Shown: positions 10,863 through 23,643 of the stretch, piece by piece
Layout of the letters: each line of letters starts with the position of its first letter
How positions within the stretch are numbered: position 1 is the stretch's first letter
Source of the DNA: Sesamum alatum
Lineage: Eukaryota > Streptophyta > Magnoliopsida > Lamiales > Pedaliaceae
Direction of reading: 5' to 3'
Length of the DNA: 64,000 nucleotides
Assembly: GCA_034509735.1 (NCBI GenBank)
Contig: JACGWO010000007.1
Span: 23,092,046-23,156,045, forward strand
Program-made: the position numbers and the translations under genes
Notes under the pieces: generated by a model
What the model saw: only the letters and a program-made list of their open reading frames with translations
Told to the model about the DNA's origin: nothing
Database searches by the model: none

Positions 10863-13129
10863 CTAAAGCCAATCACCCATTGACAACGAACCTCTTATTC
10901 AGATGGTGAGTATGGGCAACTTGCGACATGGGCTTAGCAAGTGGATCTGCTATGTTTTCTGCGGAGCTGACTCGGTCCAACCGAACGTCAGTCCTGCTAT
11001 CCATCTCTCTAAGTAGATGGTAGCGTCTAAGAATATGCTTGGATCGTGATGAGATCTCGGTTCCTTTGCTAGCGCTATCGCCCCGTTGTTATCATAAAAG
11101 ATAATTATAGGCTAAGCAATGCTAGGTACTACATCCAACCCTTAGATGTAGCTCATCAACCAAACCACTCCTTAGCAGCTTCCAAAGCCGCTATGTATTC
11201 AAAACTCTATGGTGGAGTCCGTCGTGGTAGCCTACTTGGAACTCTTCCAAGTAACCACGCCACCATTTAGTCTAAATACAAAACCATACTGAGACTTGGC
11301 ATCATCGTCATCCGACTGGAAGCTAGTGTCACTATTAGCCTTCCAGTATCAACTCTCCACTGCCGTAGATCAAGAACATGTCCTTAGTCCTTTTTCAGGT
11401 ACTTCAGGATAGTCTTGACTGCACTCCAGTGTGCCTCCCCGGCACACGACTGATATCGACTTGTTACGCTCAAAGCGAAAGCCACATCAGGTCTAGTGCA
11501 TTGAACAACATACTGTATGCTGCCTACGGCTGAAGCATAGGGGATGTCCAACATCCTTTTAAGCTCCTCATCAGTCTAAGGAGACTGCTTCTTGGATAAC
11601 TTAATTCCATGCCTCATAGGAAGGAATCCTCGTTTTGAGTTCTCCATCTTGAATCTTTTCAAAACTCTCTCAATATACGAGGACTGGGCCATTCCTAACA
11701 TCCTTCTAGATCTATCCCTGTAGATCTTGATGCCAAGGATGTAGGATGCCTCACCCATATCCTTCATGGAGAATTGCGTTGACAACCAAGCTTTAGTGGT
11801 ACCTAACATCTTAGCATCATTCCCAATGAGCAAGATGTCATCCACGTAAAGCACCAAAAACGCAACTGAGCTCCCACTGATCTTCTTGTATACACAAGGA
11901 TCGGACTCATTCTTGATGAAATCATATCCCCGTATGACTTCATCAAAACGTATGTTCCAGCTTCGGGTTTAACCCCTTTTTGGTGGATCTGCAAGGGTCC
12001 AAATCTTGTTTGTACCCATCGAGTCCATTTCGGATTTCATGGCCTCAAGCCACTTGTCCGAATCGATGTCCGGCATCGCTTCTCCGTACGTCTTTGGATC
12101 ATTATCCAACTGACTGGTCAGGCCCAGAAATCCATACCTATCAGGTGCATGGGATACTCTGGCCGACCTACGGAGGACTGGAACAATATCAGTGGGAACC
12201 ACTGGCTCAGATGTCACTGCCGCCTCATGGGGTGCCTCACTTGATTCCTCAAGGAGCACCTCATCGCGTCGACTATCCGATGGAAAACCTTTTTCCAAGA
12301 ACACTGCGTTTCGCGAGACAAAAAACCTTTTGCTCGGAGGGATCATAGAAATAATACCCCGCAGTTTCTTTCGGATAGCCGATGAACCTGCATAAACTAG
12401 ACCTCGAGTCCAGTTTATCTCCCACTAATCTCTTGACATAAGCGGGGCAACCCTACACTTTCAAGTATTTGTAGGAGGCAGGCTTGCCGTGCCATATCTC
12501 ATATGGCGTCTGGGATACCTTTTTAGATGGCGCCAAGTTCAAAACTTTGGCCGCCGTCTCAAGAGCGTATCCCCAGAAGGAAAGGGGTAGTTCGGTAAAA
12601 CTCATCATGGATCGGACAATGTCCAAAAAGGTCCGATTCCTCCTTTCAGACACACCATTAAGCTGCGGTGTTCCAGGAGGGGTCCACTGAGAGAGAATCC
12701 CATTCTCTTTTAGATAATCAGTCCGATCGAAGGGCTTTGATCTTTCGACCGGTTTGGTTCTCTACTTCAAGTCTGTATTCCATAAACCTTCCAAAGGCTT
12801 CAGACTTGTACCTCATCAGGTAAACATAACCATATCGTGAGTGATCATCGGTAAAGGTTATGAAGTATGAGTACCCACCTCTAGCCTGAGTATTTAGTGG
12901 ACCACAGACATCTGTATGGATCAAATCCAACAGTCCACTGCCTAGCGTACTTTTGTCCAATAAAGGGTTTCTTGGTCATCTTTCCCTTTAGACAGGATTC
13001 GCAGGTCGGTAGGTTGTCCAAATCGTCTATTTCTAGACTCTTTGAGTCCACCAACTTTCTTATCCTATATTTAGAGATATGACCTAACCTCGCATGCCAT
13101 ATCTGTGCGTTATTATGATCATCACGTTT
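10863..13129 (-). pseudogene. integrase-RT-RNase H remnant of element C
   Basis: Continuation of Gag-Pol, broken into pieces. Integrase core at 12960-12718 (LLDLIHTDVCGP to LRSD), then a loss of about 11 codons after the second catalytic Asp. Integrase C-terminus at 12653-12453 (VSERRNRTF is just upstream). Linker at 12346-11969. RT C-terminal half at 11994-11576 with LYVDDILLIG. Decayed RNase H to a stop at 10863-10865. About 345 bp of RT is missing near 11960-11985 compared with G, including the first catalytic Asp. The product could not be active. Confidence 0.88.
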
Positions 13130-14413
13130 TCATTTGTGTTCTGCAGTCATAATCCAATTAGACTGTTGAAGTATGTACAGACCGTTGACCAATGTACCAA
13201 GAAAATGAGAAATACCATCTTTGATAATGAAAAAACCATTTTTATTGATGGTAAATTCATATCCCTCCTTATCAAGGACCGGGATGGAAACAATGTTTTT
13301 AATCATGCTAGGTACATAGAAACAGTCGTTCAGTACAATCCTAACATGACTACTAATGGCTAACTCTAATGATCCTACGGCCTCCGCAGCAACGGCCTTG
13401 CCATCGCCTAGCCTCAGGATCATCTCATCCTTGGTTAGCCTTCTACTTCTTTGCAGTGCCTGCAGATCACTGCAGATGTGAGCACCACACCCGGTATCCA
13501 ATACCCATGAAGCAGAATTAGTAATCATATTAACTTCAACCACAAACACACCTGGGTTGGAGAGGAGTTGTGGGCACTCCCTCTTCCAATGCCCTTTCCC
13601 TTGGCAATGCATGCAGACATCATTTGCCTTGGACCGCTGAGAACCACGGGCCTTCCCTTTTTCTTTGCTTGGTCCAACCGGAGCAACAGGGACGCCCGGA
13701 GCGTGAGCAGGGGCCACAACCGTCTTCCCTTTGCCCTTCTTCCTCTTCCAGCGTCCGGCCCTCTTGCCATTCGCCTTGGAGGTCGAAGCCTCTACTATCA
13801 ATACCGCCGGCGCCGACTTGTGGGTCGTTGCCTCGTATTGGACCAGCATGTTGATCAACTCATGAATAGACTTCTCAAGTCCGTTCATGTTGTAGTTTAC
13901 AACAAACGGGTCATAGGATGGAAGAAGCGACTGGAGGGTCACGTCAATGTACGTGTCATTGTTAAGCCCAGCTTTAAGGTCCTCGAGTTTCTCCACTAGG
14001 GAGAGCATCTTGACCCCATGACTTTGTACAGACGCTCCTTCAGCAAGCTTGGTGCCAAAGAATGCTTTTGTGGCGGCATATCTAATATGCCTATCCGGAA
14101 CCGCATAAACCTCGTTCATGCGGAGCATTATGGCGGAGACGTTGTCCAGCCTCTCATACTGCTTCTGGATGTCGTTAGACATCGAAGCCAGTATGATACT
14201 GCGTACTTTCCGGTTGTCCTCATGCCATTTCTCGAACGTCAAACGTTCTTCAGGCGTGGACCCCTCCGGTAAGTCGCTCGGTGGCGGCTCGTCCAAGACG
14301 TAGCCTTGGTTCTCGAAACCGAGGACAATCCTCAGGTTTCTCAACCAGTCCGAGTAGTTCGTTCCGTTGAATTTGTTAATCTCAAGAATCATGGTTAACG
14401 GGTTCTTAGACAT
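13130..14413 (-). CDS. copia Gag-protease ORF of element C
   Basis: Uninterrupted 427-codon frame. Residues 1-200 are the copia capsid domain. A Lys/Arg/Gly-rich linker at about 210-262 leads to a CCHC zinc knuckle (C267, C270, H275, C280), which binds RNA during packaging. The aspartic protease motif DTG is at 306-308. The frame stops just after the protease (ends TAEHK), before the integrase, so it is a truncated polyprotein. It may still give particle protein if transcribed; expression is not shown by the sequence. Confidence 0.85.
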   Translation of the reverse strand: MSKNPLTMILEINKFNGTNYSDWLRNLRIVLGFENQGYVLDEPPPSDLPEGSTPEERLTFEKWHEDNRKVRSIILASMSNDIQKQYERLDNVSAIMLRMNEVYAVPDRHIRYAATKAFFGTKLAEGASVQSHGVKMLSLVEKLEDLKAGLNNDTYIDVTLQSLLPSYDPFVVNYNMNGLEKSIHELINMLVQYEATTHKSAPAVLIVEASTSKANGKRAGRWKRKKGKGKTVVAPAHAPGVPVAPVGPSKEKGKARGSQRSKANDVCMHCQGKGHWKRECPQLLSNPGVFVVEVNMITNSASWVLDTGCGAHICSDLQALQRSRRLTKDEMILRLGDGKAVAAEAVGSLELAISSHVRIVLNDCFYVPSMIKNIVSIPVLDKEGYEFTINKNGFFIIKDGISHFLGTLVNGLYILQQSNWIMTAEHK

Positions 14414-16135
14414 ATCTACATTAATGAAAATGTAAAGCAGAAATTAGTAGATGATGGTAATATTGTTGTTCAAGTTGAAGACTTGGTCTTTTAGTCTTTA
14501 ACCCTCCCACTATTTATACGAAAGTCCGCCACTCTCAAGCGGAGTTTCGGGAAACCATTTCCTAGTGGACTTGGGATCCACAAGCGTAATCTCCATGCCC
14601 CGCTTTTACGATTCACATGAAGAAGACCTCGTGGGAGATATCCAATATCATTCTCATCCAATGAGATTCCCAAGATATTTTGCCTCACCTATTCGCATGG
14701 TTCCGAGGACTCCAAGCGAACCACGTTACTCAGTGTTAGGCCCGACCCATCAACCAAATCATGCCTCAAACTGTCGCCCCCCACGACTCGTGAGACAGGG
14801 AAACAGCGAGCGTAGTCTTTTTGTTCACAACAATAGTGCAGCTTTCCCCTAGTCCAAGTGTGCCACGACTCCTGAGACCACACTTGGGTAGTGGTAGCTT
14901 CCTCACCACATTGCTGTGGATGGAAGGCTCGGACAGACGAAAATACCATTTTGATCCAAGTCCGTTTTGGGCCTAATATTTAATTTGGTCCAACCAAATG
15001 AGAGTTTGTGTGTGACCGAGACCTCATCACATTATTGTGTTTTAGCATGCATAAATATCCAATATTTAAAGCGATAAATAAAAAACGCCGCATGCATAAA
15101 ACATAGCATACCCCTGTTAGGATGATCACAAGCCCAACCTATGCGACCCACTGAGCCCGCAGTGAGTCTATGGTCTGTCTAGGGTGGTCCTAAATTATTA
15201 CAATAGTAATATACCCAGTGTCATTCCAATGGGCCTTGTAGTGCTCTTGTTTCACGCCTTGATGCTCCTCCTTGGGGTCTCCGACTCCAATTGCTTGTTA
15301 AAATTGAAACCTCACCAATCCTATCTACTCTCATTACAACTGAAAGTAATACATTGGTAATAAGGAAAACAAGCCTTAACATCATGAGGCTGAAAATACG
15401 GGAGATGATAGTCCCAAAAACAAGAGGCACGCAGGCCCCACCCAACAGAAAATAAATGATCATAGATTCATCCATACACAAGGTCTAGGGCTCTTGTGAT
15501 CATCCCATGTTGATTCCATCAACTCACATACAACATAATTATTCCAAATAATCATGCATAAATAACCAATGGATATTCCAAATACCCAAGTGATGTCCAA
15601 CATCACAAAAGCATAAATATACAAATAATATGCAAAATTCAAATTTTAAATTTAATGGACATTTTAAACAATGCATCCAATACATGTATTAATCACAAAT
15701 TAATTAAGCAAATTTAATCCAAGGAATAATCCAATTATTCCAAAATCAAAAATGCAAAATTAACATATTTTCAGAATATTGTGCAGAAAATACAGAAATT
15801 CGAATTTTTCGAAAAAAGTCGAAAAAACGGCACAAAACGGTCCAGCCGTTGTGCTGGCCGGCCGCCCGCGCGCTGTGCCGCGCGCTGGCCCTCAGCCAGC
15901 AGCGGCCGGCTGCGCACAATAAAATTAATATTATTCTGAAAATAAGCATGCAATTTTAGATCCAATCTAACAAAATTAAGCATGCCAAAAGTCCATTAAA
16001 TCCAAACAATTGAATCATCATATTATTCATATATTTATGTAATCTAACATGCCAATAAAGCCATTTAAAAGCAAGTAGATCATGCCAAACACATAGATCT
16101 ATGCCCCTTACATCGAACCGGGCTCTGATACCACT
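14414..16135 (-). other. 5' leader of element C, with PBS
   Basis: Untranslated leader: PBS at 16118-16133 (TGGTATCAGAGCCCGG on the minus strand), a short GC-rich block at 15838-15918, an AT-rich stretch, the shared block near 15110-15500, and paired palindromes at 14782-14792 (exact) and 14864-14874 (one mismatch). Compared with the two leader fragments at 18362 and 21001, about 120 bp of GC-rich sequence is missing. Confidence 0.82.
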
Positions 16136-18361
16136 TGAAGGACAAGCGGATCCGCCCGGGAGCGCGAGCGGAAGCGAGAAAGCGAGAAAACGTGCACAAA
16201 TTTAAATCAAATTTAAATATGCGAATCCCAAGGGGTGTACCCTTGGGTGCTCAACCGGGCGTTCGATGTAGGATGTGTAAATATTAAAACATATATATAA
16301 CACATAGGGCATAGATATATAAATGGAATCAATCAAAGCGTAATAAACCGTTACCTTTGATTGTTTAGCGTATGCTCCCGGCTACTAGCGTTGTTCTTTC
16401 TCCGGAATGCTCACGAAATCCAAACGTATGGATTCTCCAAAGGTGATCCACACCACACCGGAAGAAACACACGTTCTTCTTGCTAGAAAAGAACGGGTTT
16501 AGGAAGGAATCGGTTTAAGAGAAGAACACTATGAATTAGTGTTCTCTTAAACTTACTTTGTTCTTCTTCTTGATTCAAAATCAAGTGAAGAACACAAGTG
16601 TAAGAGAGGGAGGGAGCACGAAAATTGAGAGAGAGGAGAGGATTTTTGTCTTCTCTTTTTCCTAGAAAAAGATGAATAATGAATCACTTTTGCTAGGTGT
16701 TGTATATTCTAATATATATACATAATTAATGTGATTATTGAAATGTGTCTAGGTTCATCCAAGGATGTCTAGATTCATTCCAATCAATCACCATCAATTC
16801 TTCAATCAAGCCTACCAAAATTTATGGTATGATCAAATCATACCAAAAGGGAAGAGCTTGATTGGAGTTGATTTGTCTCTTTCCAAAAGAGATAAGTCAA
16901 CATACCACCTAGCATGCAACATGGCTGATTTTGCTTCCTCCAAGGGAGCGTGTCGGCCATGTTTAATTAAGGGAAGAAGTCCAACTTCTTCCTATTCCAA
17001 ATTAGGAATTATTTCTCCTCTCGGGTATAATTTAACGGACCGGGTTTTATCGTAATCCAATTACGACGAACCCAATATTAAATCCAATTTAATGTCCACT
17101 TAAATTATTCCCATTGATCTTTTAATCCAATTAAAAGATCCAACGTCTCAACATCTCAACTTTCCATATTTAATTGAAAATCCAATTTACCGATTAAATG
17201 AAAGCCCGATACAATATCGGCCCGTTCATCCAATGGACTTTCCCTTAAGTAATCCAATTACTTATTTTATCCTTCGAGATTGACTCCAAGTCGATCTCTC
17301 AACCTCCTCGGTGATTTGTGTGTGACCCTTTAGGTTCACCCTCAGCTAGATTTGGGCCCGTGTCCCACAAGGGCCCGTTACCATGGGTGGCCGTCTAGCA
17401 ACGGTCCATGGCACTAGAGACTAGGTGAATTGGCGTGAACATTTAGGCGCCGATTCCGTACGGGTACGATCCTTCCATCTACCGTCTCCCGGCCTTAGTC
17501 TAGGGTATGGAATTGGGCATCGGTTCCCATCCTTGACTAGGCATCTATGCTTAATACTCGAGACCACGTATGCTTCATTGTGTCGACATAGGAAACTATT
17601 CCCTGTTCGACCAACCACTGCGGCCACAGCTTCAAACAGCATGAACGTGTCTCCGAGTGCATAGGAGATACCTCTGTCACATACTGACAGGGGACGGATC
17701 CTCTTCTTGGAATCCACCGTCCTCGCTACACATTCTGACTGCACTGGACAAGGCTTATAATGATCATCTTACAGAATGATCACCTCTCGCCAGATCCAAG
17801 ATACAGCCGTCCTGTGCACGGGACTGCTATGATTCCTCAAGTCTGAGGATTACTCCCGTACTATCGGAACCGGGGAAAACCAATCATACCGACCAAGCCT
17901 CCAAGGCTTCCATATGATGATCCCCGCGAGTCAGTCTAGTCGGCTCGACCCTAGTCGACCAACCCATCAAGATCGTGTAGGCGTCCCACGCCTGTCACCG
18001 ATGAAACACGACACTCATCCAATGAACACGACTCTTGACGCAAGTCTCAATAGGACTCTCGATGCCCTGTCTCGAGGTCCTCGACTTGGAACGTTTCAGA
18101 CCCAACTCTTAATCAGTTGGTTTCATGACCACCATCCAATGCGTGGCCCAACTGCACGAGTTGTTATCCATGGTCTGTGGGCTTTGTTGCGATATAAGTT
18201 AAACACCATTTTAACAAATGTAAGATGAGCGCAACAAAGAACGTACCATTGGTGACGAATACTCATCTTATTCATCACATAATAATATTACATTCACATC
18301 AAGTTGTCGGATAGGTTACAAATTGCCAAACCTATTGGCTTTCTGGTCACCTATTCCAACA
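16136..18361 (-). repeat. LTR2 of element C
   Basis: 2226-bp LTR immediately after the PBS. It differs from LTR1 and LTR4 at many sites on both halves (for example gaaagcgagaaaacgtgcac on the left, ataatgatcatc on the right). It therefore came from a different copy than the LTR1/LTR4 pair. Its upstream end (18361) is fused directly to leader sequence rather than to host DNA. Confidence 0.9.
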
Positions 18362-18773
18362 CAGCAAGCCTGCGCGCCCTGCGCGCGCGCGCGCTGTGCC
18401 GCGCGCTGGCCCTCAGCCAGCAGCGGCCGGCTGCGCACAGCACGCGCGCGCGCCTGTGCGCAGCGTCCGCGCGCATGGCGCGCGCGCAGGCGCCCGCCTG
18501 CGCGCGGCCACTGCTGGCCGGACCAATTTTTTTTTTTTTAAAACTGTTTCAGCACAATAACATTAATATTATTCTGAAAATAAGCATGCAATTTTATATC
18601 CAATCTAACAAAATTAAGCATGCCAAAAGTCCATTAAATCCAAACAATTGAATCATCATATTATTCATATATTTATGTAATCTAACATGCCAATAAAGCC
18701 ATTTAAAAGCAAGTAGATCATGCCAAACACATAGATCTATGCCCCTTATATCGAACCGGGCTCTGATACCACT
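18362..18773 (-). repeat. leader fragment 1 in the C array
   Basis: 412 bp: PBS (18756-18771), AT-rich leader, a T-run (18528-18539) and a GC-rich block of alternating GC dinucleotides (18362-18527). It ends abruptly at the start of LTR2, with no gag and no PPT. Near-identical to 21001-21411. Together with LTR3 it makes a 2639-bp tandem unit. Confidence 0.9.
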
Positions 18774-21000
18774 TGAAGGACAAGCGGATCCGCCCAGGAG
18801 CGCTAGCGGAAGCGAGAAAAGCGAGGAAAGTGCGTAAATTTAAATCAAATTCAAAATACGCGAATCCCAAGGGGTGTACCCTTGGGTGCTCCACCGGGCG
18901 TTCGATGTAGGATGTGTAAATATTAAAACATATATTTAAACACATAGGGCATAGATATACAAATGAAATCAATCAAAGCGTAATAAACCGTTACCTTTGA
19001 TTGTTTAGCGTATGCTCCCGGCTACTAGCGTTGTTCCTTCTCCGGAATGCTCACGAAATCCAAACGTATGGATTCTCCAAAGGTGATCCACACCACACCG
19101 GAAGAAACACACGTTCTTCTTGCTAGAAAAGAACGGGTTTAGGAAGGAATCGGTTTAAGAGAAGAACACTATGAATTAGTGTTCTCTTAAACTTACTTTG
19201 TTCTTCTTCTTGATTCAAAATCAAGTGAAGAACACAAGTGTAAGAGAGGGAGGGAGCACGAAATTTGAGAGAGAGGAGAGGATTTTTGTCTTCTCTTTTT
19301 CCTAGAAAAAGATGAATAATGAATCACTTGTGCTTGGTGTTGTATATTCTAATATATATATATAATTAATGTGATTATTGGAATGTGTCTAGGTTCATCC
19401 AAGGATGTCTAGATTCATTCCAATCAATCACCATCAATTCTTCAATCAATCCTACCAAAATTTATGGTATGATCAAATCATACCAAAAGGGAAGAGCTTG
19501 ATTGGAGTTGATTTGTCTCTTTCCAAAAGAGACAAGTCAACATACCACCTAGCATGCAACATGGCTGATTTTGCTTCCTCCAAGGGAGCATGTCGGCCAT
19601 GTTTAATTAAGGAAAGCAGTCCAACTTCTTCCTATTCCAAATTAGGAATTATTTCTCCTCTCGGGTATAATTTAACGGACTGGGTTTTATCGTAATCCAA
19701 TTACGACGAACCTAATATTAAATCCAATTTAATGTCAACTTAAATTATTCCCGTTGATCTTTTAATCCAATTAAAAGATCCAACGTCTCAACATCTCAAC
19801 TTTCCATATTTAATCGAGAATCCTATCTACCGATTAAATGAAAGCCCGATACAATATCGGCCCATCCATCCAATGGACTTTCCCTTAAGTAATCCAATTA
19901 CTTATTTTATCCTTCGAGATTGACTCCAAGTCGATCTCTCAACCTCCTCGGTGATTTGTGTGTGACCCTTTAGGTTCACCCTCAGCTAGACTTGGGCCCG
20001 TGTCCCAGAAGGGCCCGTTACCATGGGTGGCCGTCTAGCAACGGTCCATGGCACTAGAGACTAGGTGAATTGGCGTGAACATTTAGGCGCCGATTCCATA
20101 CGGGTTCGATCCTTCCGTCTACCGTCTCCCGGCCTTAGTCTAGGGTATGGAATTGGGCGTCGGTTCCCATCCTTGACTAGGCATCTATACTTAATACTCG
20201 AGACCACGTATGCTTCATTGCGTCGACATAGGAAACCATTCCCTGTTCGACCAACCACTGTGGCCACAGCTTCAAACAGCATGAACGTGTCTCCGAGTGC
20301 ATAAGAGATACCTCTGTCACATACTGACAGGGGACGGATCCTCTTCTTGGAATCCACCGTCCTCGCTACACATTCTGACTGCACTGGACAAGGCTTATAA
20401 TGATCATCTTACAGAATGATCACCTCTCGCCAGATCCAAGATACAGCCGTCCTGTGCACGGGACTGCTATGATTCCTCAAGTCTGAGGATTACTCCCGTA
20501 CTATCGGAACCGGGGAAAACCAATCATACCGACCAAGCCTCCAAGGCTTCCATATGATGATCCCCGCGAGTCAGTCTAGTCGGCTCGACCCTAGTCGACC
20601 AACCCATCAAGATCGTGTAGGCGTCCCACGCCTGTCACCGATGAAACACGACACTCATCCAATGAACACGACTCTTGACGCAAGTCTCAATAGGACTCTC
20701 GATGCCCTGTCTCGAGGTCCTCGACTTGGAACGTTTCAGACCCAACTCTTAATCAGTTGGTTTCATGACCACCATCCAATGCGTGGCCCAACTGCACGAG
20801 TTGTTATCCATGGTCTGTGGGCTTTGTTGCGATATAAGTTAAACACCATTTTAACAAATGTAAGATGAGCGCAACAAAGAACGTACCATTGTGACGAATA
20901 CTCATCTTATTCATCACATAATAATATTACATTCACATCAAGTTGTCGGATAGGTTACAAATTGCCAAACTTATTGGCTTTCTGGTCACCTATTCCAACA
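18774..21000 (-). repeat. LTR3 of element C (recombinant)
   Basis: 2227 bp. Up to 20304 it carries LTR4-type variants (cccaggagcgctagc, tccaccggg, atacgggttcg, gcataagag). From 20399 on it carries LTR2-type variants (ataatgatcatc, cacgggactgctatg, cagtctagtcgg, caccattttaac). The switch lies within 20305-20398. This is the expected product of unequal crossing-over between LTR4 and LTR2. Confidence 0.9.
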
Positions 21001-21411
21001 CAGCAAGCCTGCGCGCCCTGCGCGCGCGCGCTGTGCCGCGCGCTGGCCCTCAGCCAGCAGCGGCCGGCTGCGCACAGCACGCGCGCGCGCCTGTGCGCAG
21101 CGTCCGCGCGCATGGCGCGCGCGCAGGCGCCCGCCTGCGCGCGGCCACTGCTGGCCGGACCAATTTTTTTTTTTTTAAAACTGTTTCAGCACAATAACAT
21201 TAATATTATTCTGAAAATAAGCATGCAATTTTATATCCAATCTAAACAAAATTAAGCATGCCAAAAGTCCATTAAATCCAAACAATTGAATCATCATATT
21301 ATTCATATATTTATGTAATCTAACATGCCAATAAAGCCATTTAAAAGCAAGTAGATCATGCCAAACACATAGATCTATGCCCCTTATATCGAACCGGGCT
21401 CTGATACCACT
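21001..21411 (-). repeat. leader fragment 2 in the C array
   Basis: Duplicate of 18362-18773, differing mainly by 2 bp in a GC run and single-base changes. PBS at 21394-21409. GC-rich block 21001-21167. Confidence 0.9.
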
Positions 21412-23638
21412 TGAAGGACAAGCGGATCCGCCCAGGAGCGCTAGCGGAAGCGAGAAAAGCGAGGAAAGTGCGTAAATTTAAATCAAATTCAAAATACGCG
21501 AATCCCAAGGGGTGTACCCTTGGGTGCTCCACCGGGCGTTCGATGTAGGATGTGTAAATATTAAAACATATATTTAAACACATAGGGCATAGATATACAA
21601 ATGAAATCAATCAAAGCGTAATAAACCGTTACCTTTGATTGTTTAGCGTATGCTCCCGGCTACTAGCGTTGTTCCTTCTCCGGAATGCTCACGAAATCCA
21701 AACGTATGGATTCTCCAAAGGTGATCCACACCACACCGGAAGAAACACACGTTCTTCTTGCTAGAAAAGAACGGGTTTAGGAAGGAATCGGTTTAAGAGA
21801 AGAACACTATGAATTAGTGTTCTCTTAAACTTACTTTGTTCTTCTTCTTGATTCAAAATCAAGTGAAGAACACAAGTGTAAGAGAGGGAGGGAGCACGAA
21901 ATTTGAGAGAGAGGAGAGGATTTTTGTCTTCTCTTTTTCCTAGAAAAAGATGAATAATGAATCACTTGTGCTTGGTGTTGTATATTCTAATATATATATA
22001 TAATTAATGTGATTATTGGAATGTGTCTAGGTTCATCCAAGGATGTCTAGATTCATTCCAATCAATCACCATCAATTCTTCAATCAATCCTACCAAAATT
22101 TATGGTATGATCAAATCATACCAAAAGGGAAGAGCTTGATTGGAGTTGATTTGTCTCTTTCCAAAAGAGACAAGTCAACATACCACCTAGCATGCAACAT
22201 GGCTGATTTTGCTTCCTCCAAGGGAGCATGTCGGCCATGTTTAATTAAGGAAAGCAGTCCAACTTCTTCCTATTCCAAATTAGGAATTATTTCTCCTCTC
22301 GGGTATAATTTAACGGACTGGGTTTTATCGTAATCCAATTACGACGAACCTAATATTAAATCCAATTTAATGTCAACTTAAATTATTCCGTTGATCTTTT
22401 AATCCAATTAAAAGATCCAACGTCTCAACATCTCAACTTTCCATATTTAATCGAGAATCCTATCTACCGATTAAATGAAAGCCCGATACAATATCGGCCC
22501 ATCCATCCAATGGACTTTCCCTTAAGTAATCCAATTACTTATTTTATCCTTCGAGATTGACTCCAAGTCGATCTCTCAACCTCCTCGGTGATTTGTGTGT
22601 GACCCTTTAGGTTCACCCTCAGCTAGACTTGGGCCCGTGTCCCAGAAGGGCCCGTTACCATGGGTGGCCGTCTAGCAACGGTCCATGGCACTAGAGACTA
22701 GGTGAATTGGCGTGAACATTTAGGCGCCGATTCCATACGGGTTCGATCCTTCCGTCTACCGTCTCCCGGCCTTAGTCTAGGGTATGGAATTGGGCGTCGG
22801 TTCCCATCCTTGACTAGGCATCTATACTTAATACTCGAGACCACGTATGCTTCATTGCGTCGACATAGGAAACCATTCCCTGTTCGACCAACCACTGTGG
22901 CCACAGCTTCAAACAGCATGAACGTGTCTCCGAGTGCATAAGAGATACCTCTGTCACATACTGACAGGGGACGGATCCTCTTCTTGGAATCCACCGTCCT
23001 CGCTACACATTCTGACTGCACTGGACAAGGCTTATGATAATCATCTTACAGAATGATTATCTCTAGCCAGATCCAAGATACAGCCGTCCTGTGCACGCGA
23101 CTGCCATGATCCCTCAAGTCTAAGGATTACTCCCGTACTATCGGAACCGGGGAAAACCAATCATACCGACCAAGCCTCCAAGGCTTCCATATGATGATCC
23201 CCGCGAGTCAGTCCAGTCGGCTCGACCCCAGCCGACCAACCCATCAAGATCGTGTAGGCGTCCCACGCCTGTCGTCGATGAAACACGGCACTCATCCAAT
23301 GAACACGACTCTTGACGCAAGTCTCAATAGGACTCTCGATGCCCTGTCTCGAGGTCCTCGACTTGGAACGTTTCAGACCCAACTCTTAATCAGTTGGTTT
23401 CATGACCACCATCCAATGCGTGGCCCAACTGCACGAGTTGTTATCCATGGTCTGTGGGCTTTGTTGCGATATAAGTTAAACACCAGTTTAACAAATGTAA
23501 GATGAGCGCAACAAAGAAGGTACCAATTGTGACGAACACTCATCTTATTCATCACATAATAATATTACATTCACATCAAGTTGTCGGATAGGTTACAAAT
23601 TGCCAAACCTATTGGCTTTCTGGTCACCTATTCCAACA
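21412..23638 (-). repeat. LTR4 (outer 5' LTR) of element C
   Basis: 2227 bp, ending at the right-hand TSD gcatg (23639-23643). Variants on its right half match LTR1 (cacgcgactgccatgatccc, cacggcactc), so these two are the original LTR pair of the insertion. Confidence 0.9.
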
Positions 23639-23643
23639 GCATG
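23639..23643. repeat. right target-site duplication of element C
   Basis: gcatg, identical to 8617-8621. Confidence 0.88.

Larger units (their letters stand above)
8622..23638 (-). mobile_element. copia retrotransposon C, tandem four-LTR array
   Basis: Minus-strand copia element with layout LTR1 (8622-10848), internal region (10849-16135), LTR2 (16136-18361), 412-bp leader fragment, LTR3 (18774-21000), 411-bp leader fragment, LTR4 (21412-23638). Identical gcatg flanks mark a single insertion into D. LTR1 and LTR4 resemble each other and look like the original pair. LTR2 is a distinct variant. LTR3 equals LTR4 on its left and LTR2 on its right. The protein region lacks the RT core, so it is non-autonomous. 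Alpha LTR group. Confidence 0.9.

Noticed and set aside
8622..23638. Three separate copia insertions in tandem
   Set aside because: Only the outermost LTR ends carry a TSD (gcatg). Inner junctions are LTR-to-leader and LTR3 is recombinant, so one insertion later rearranged fits better.
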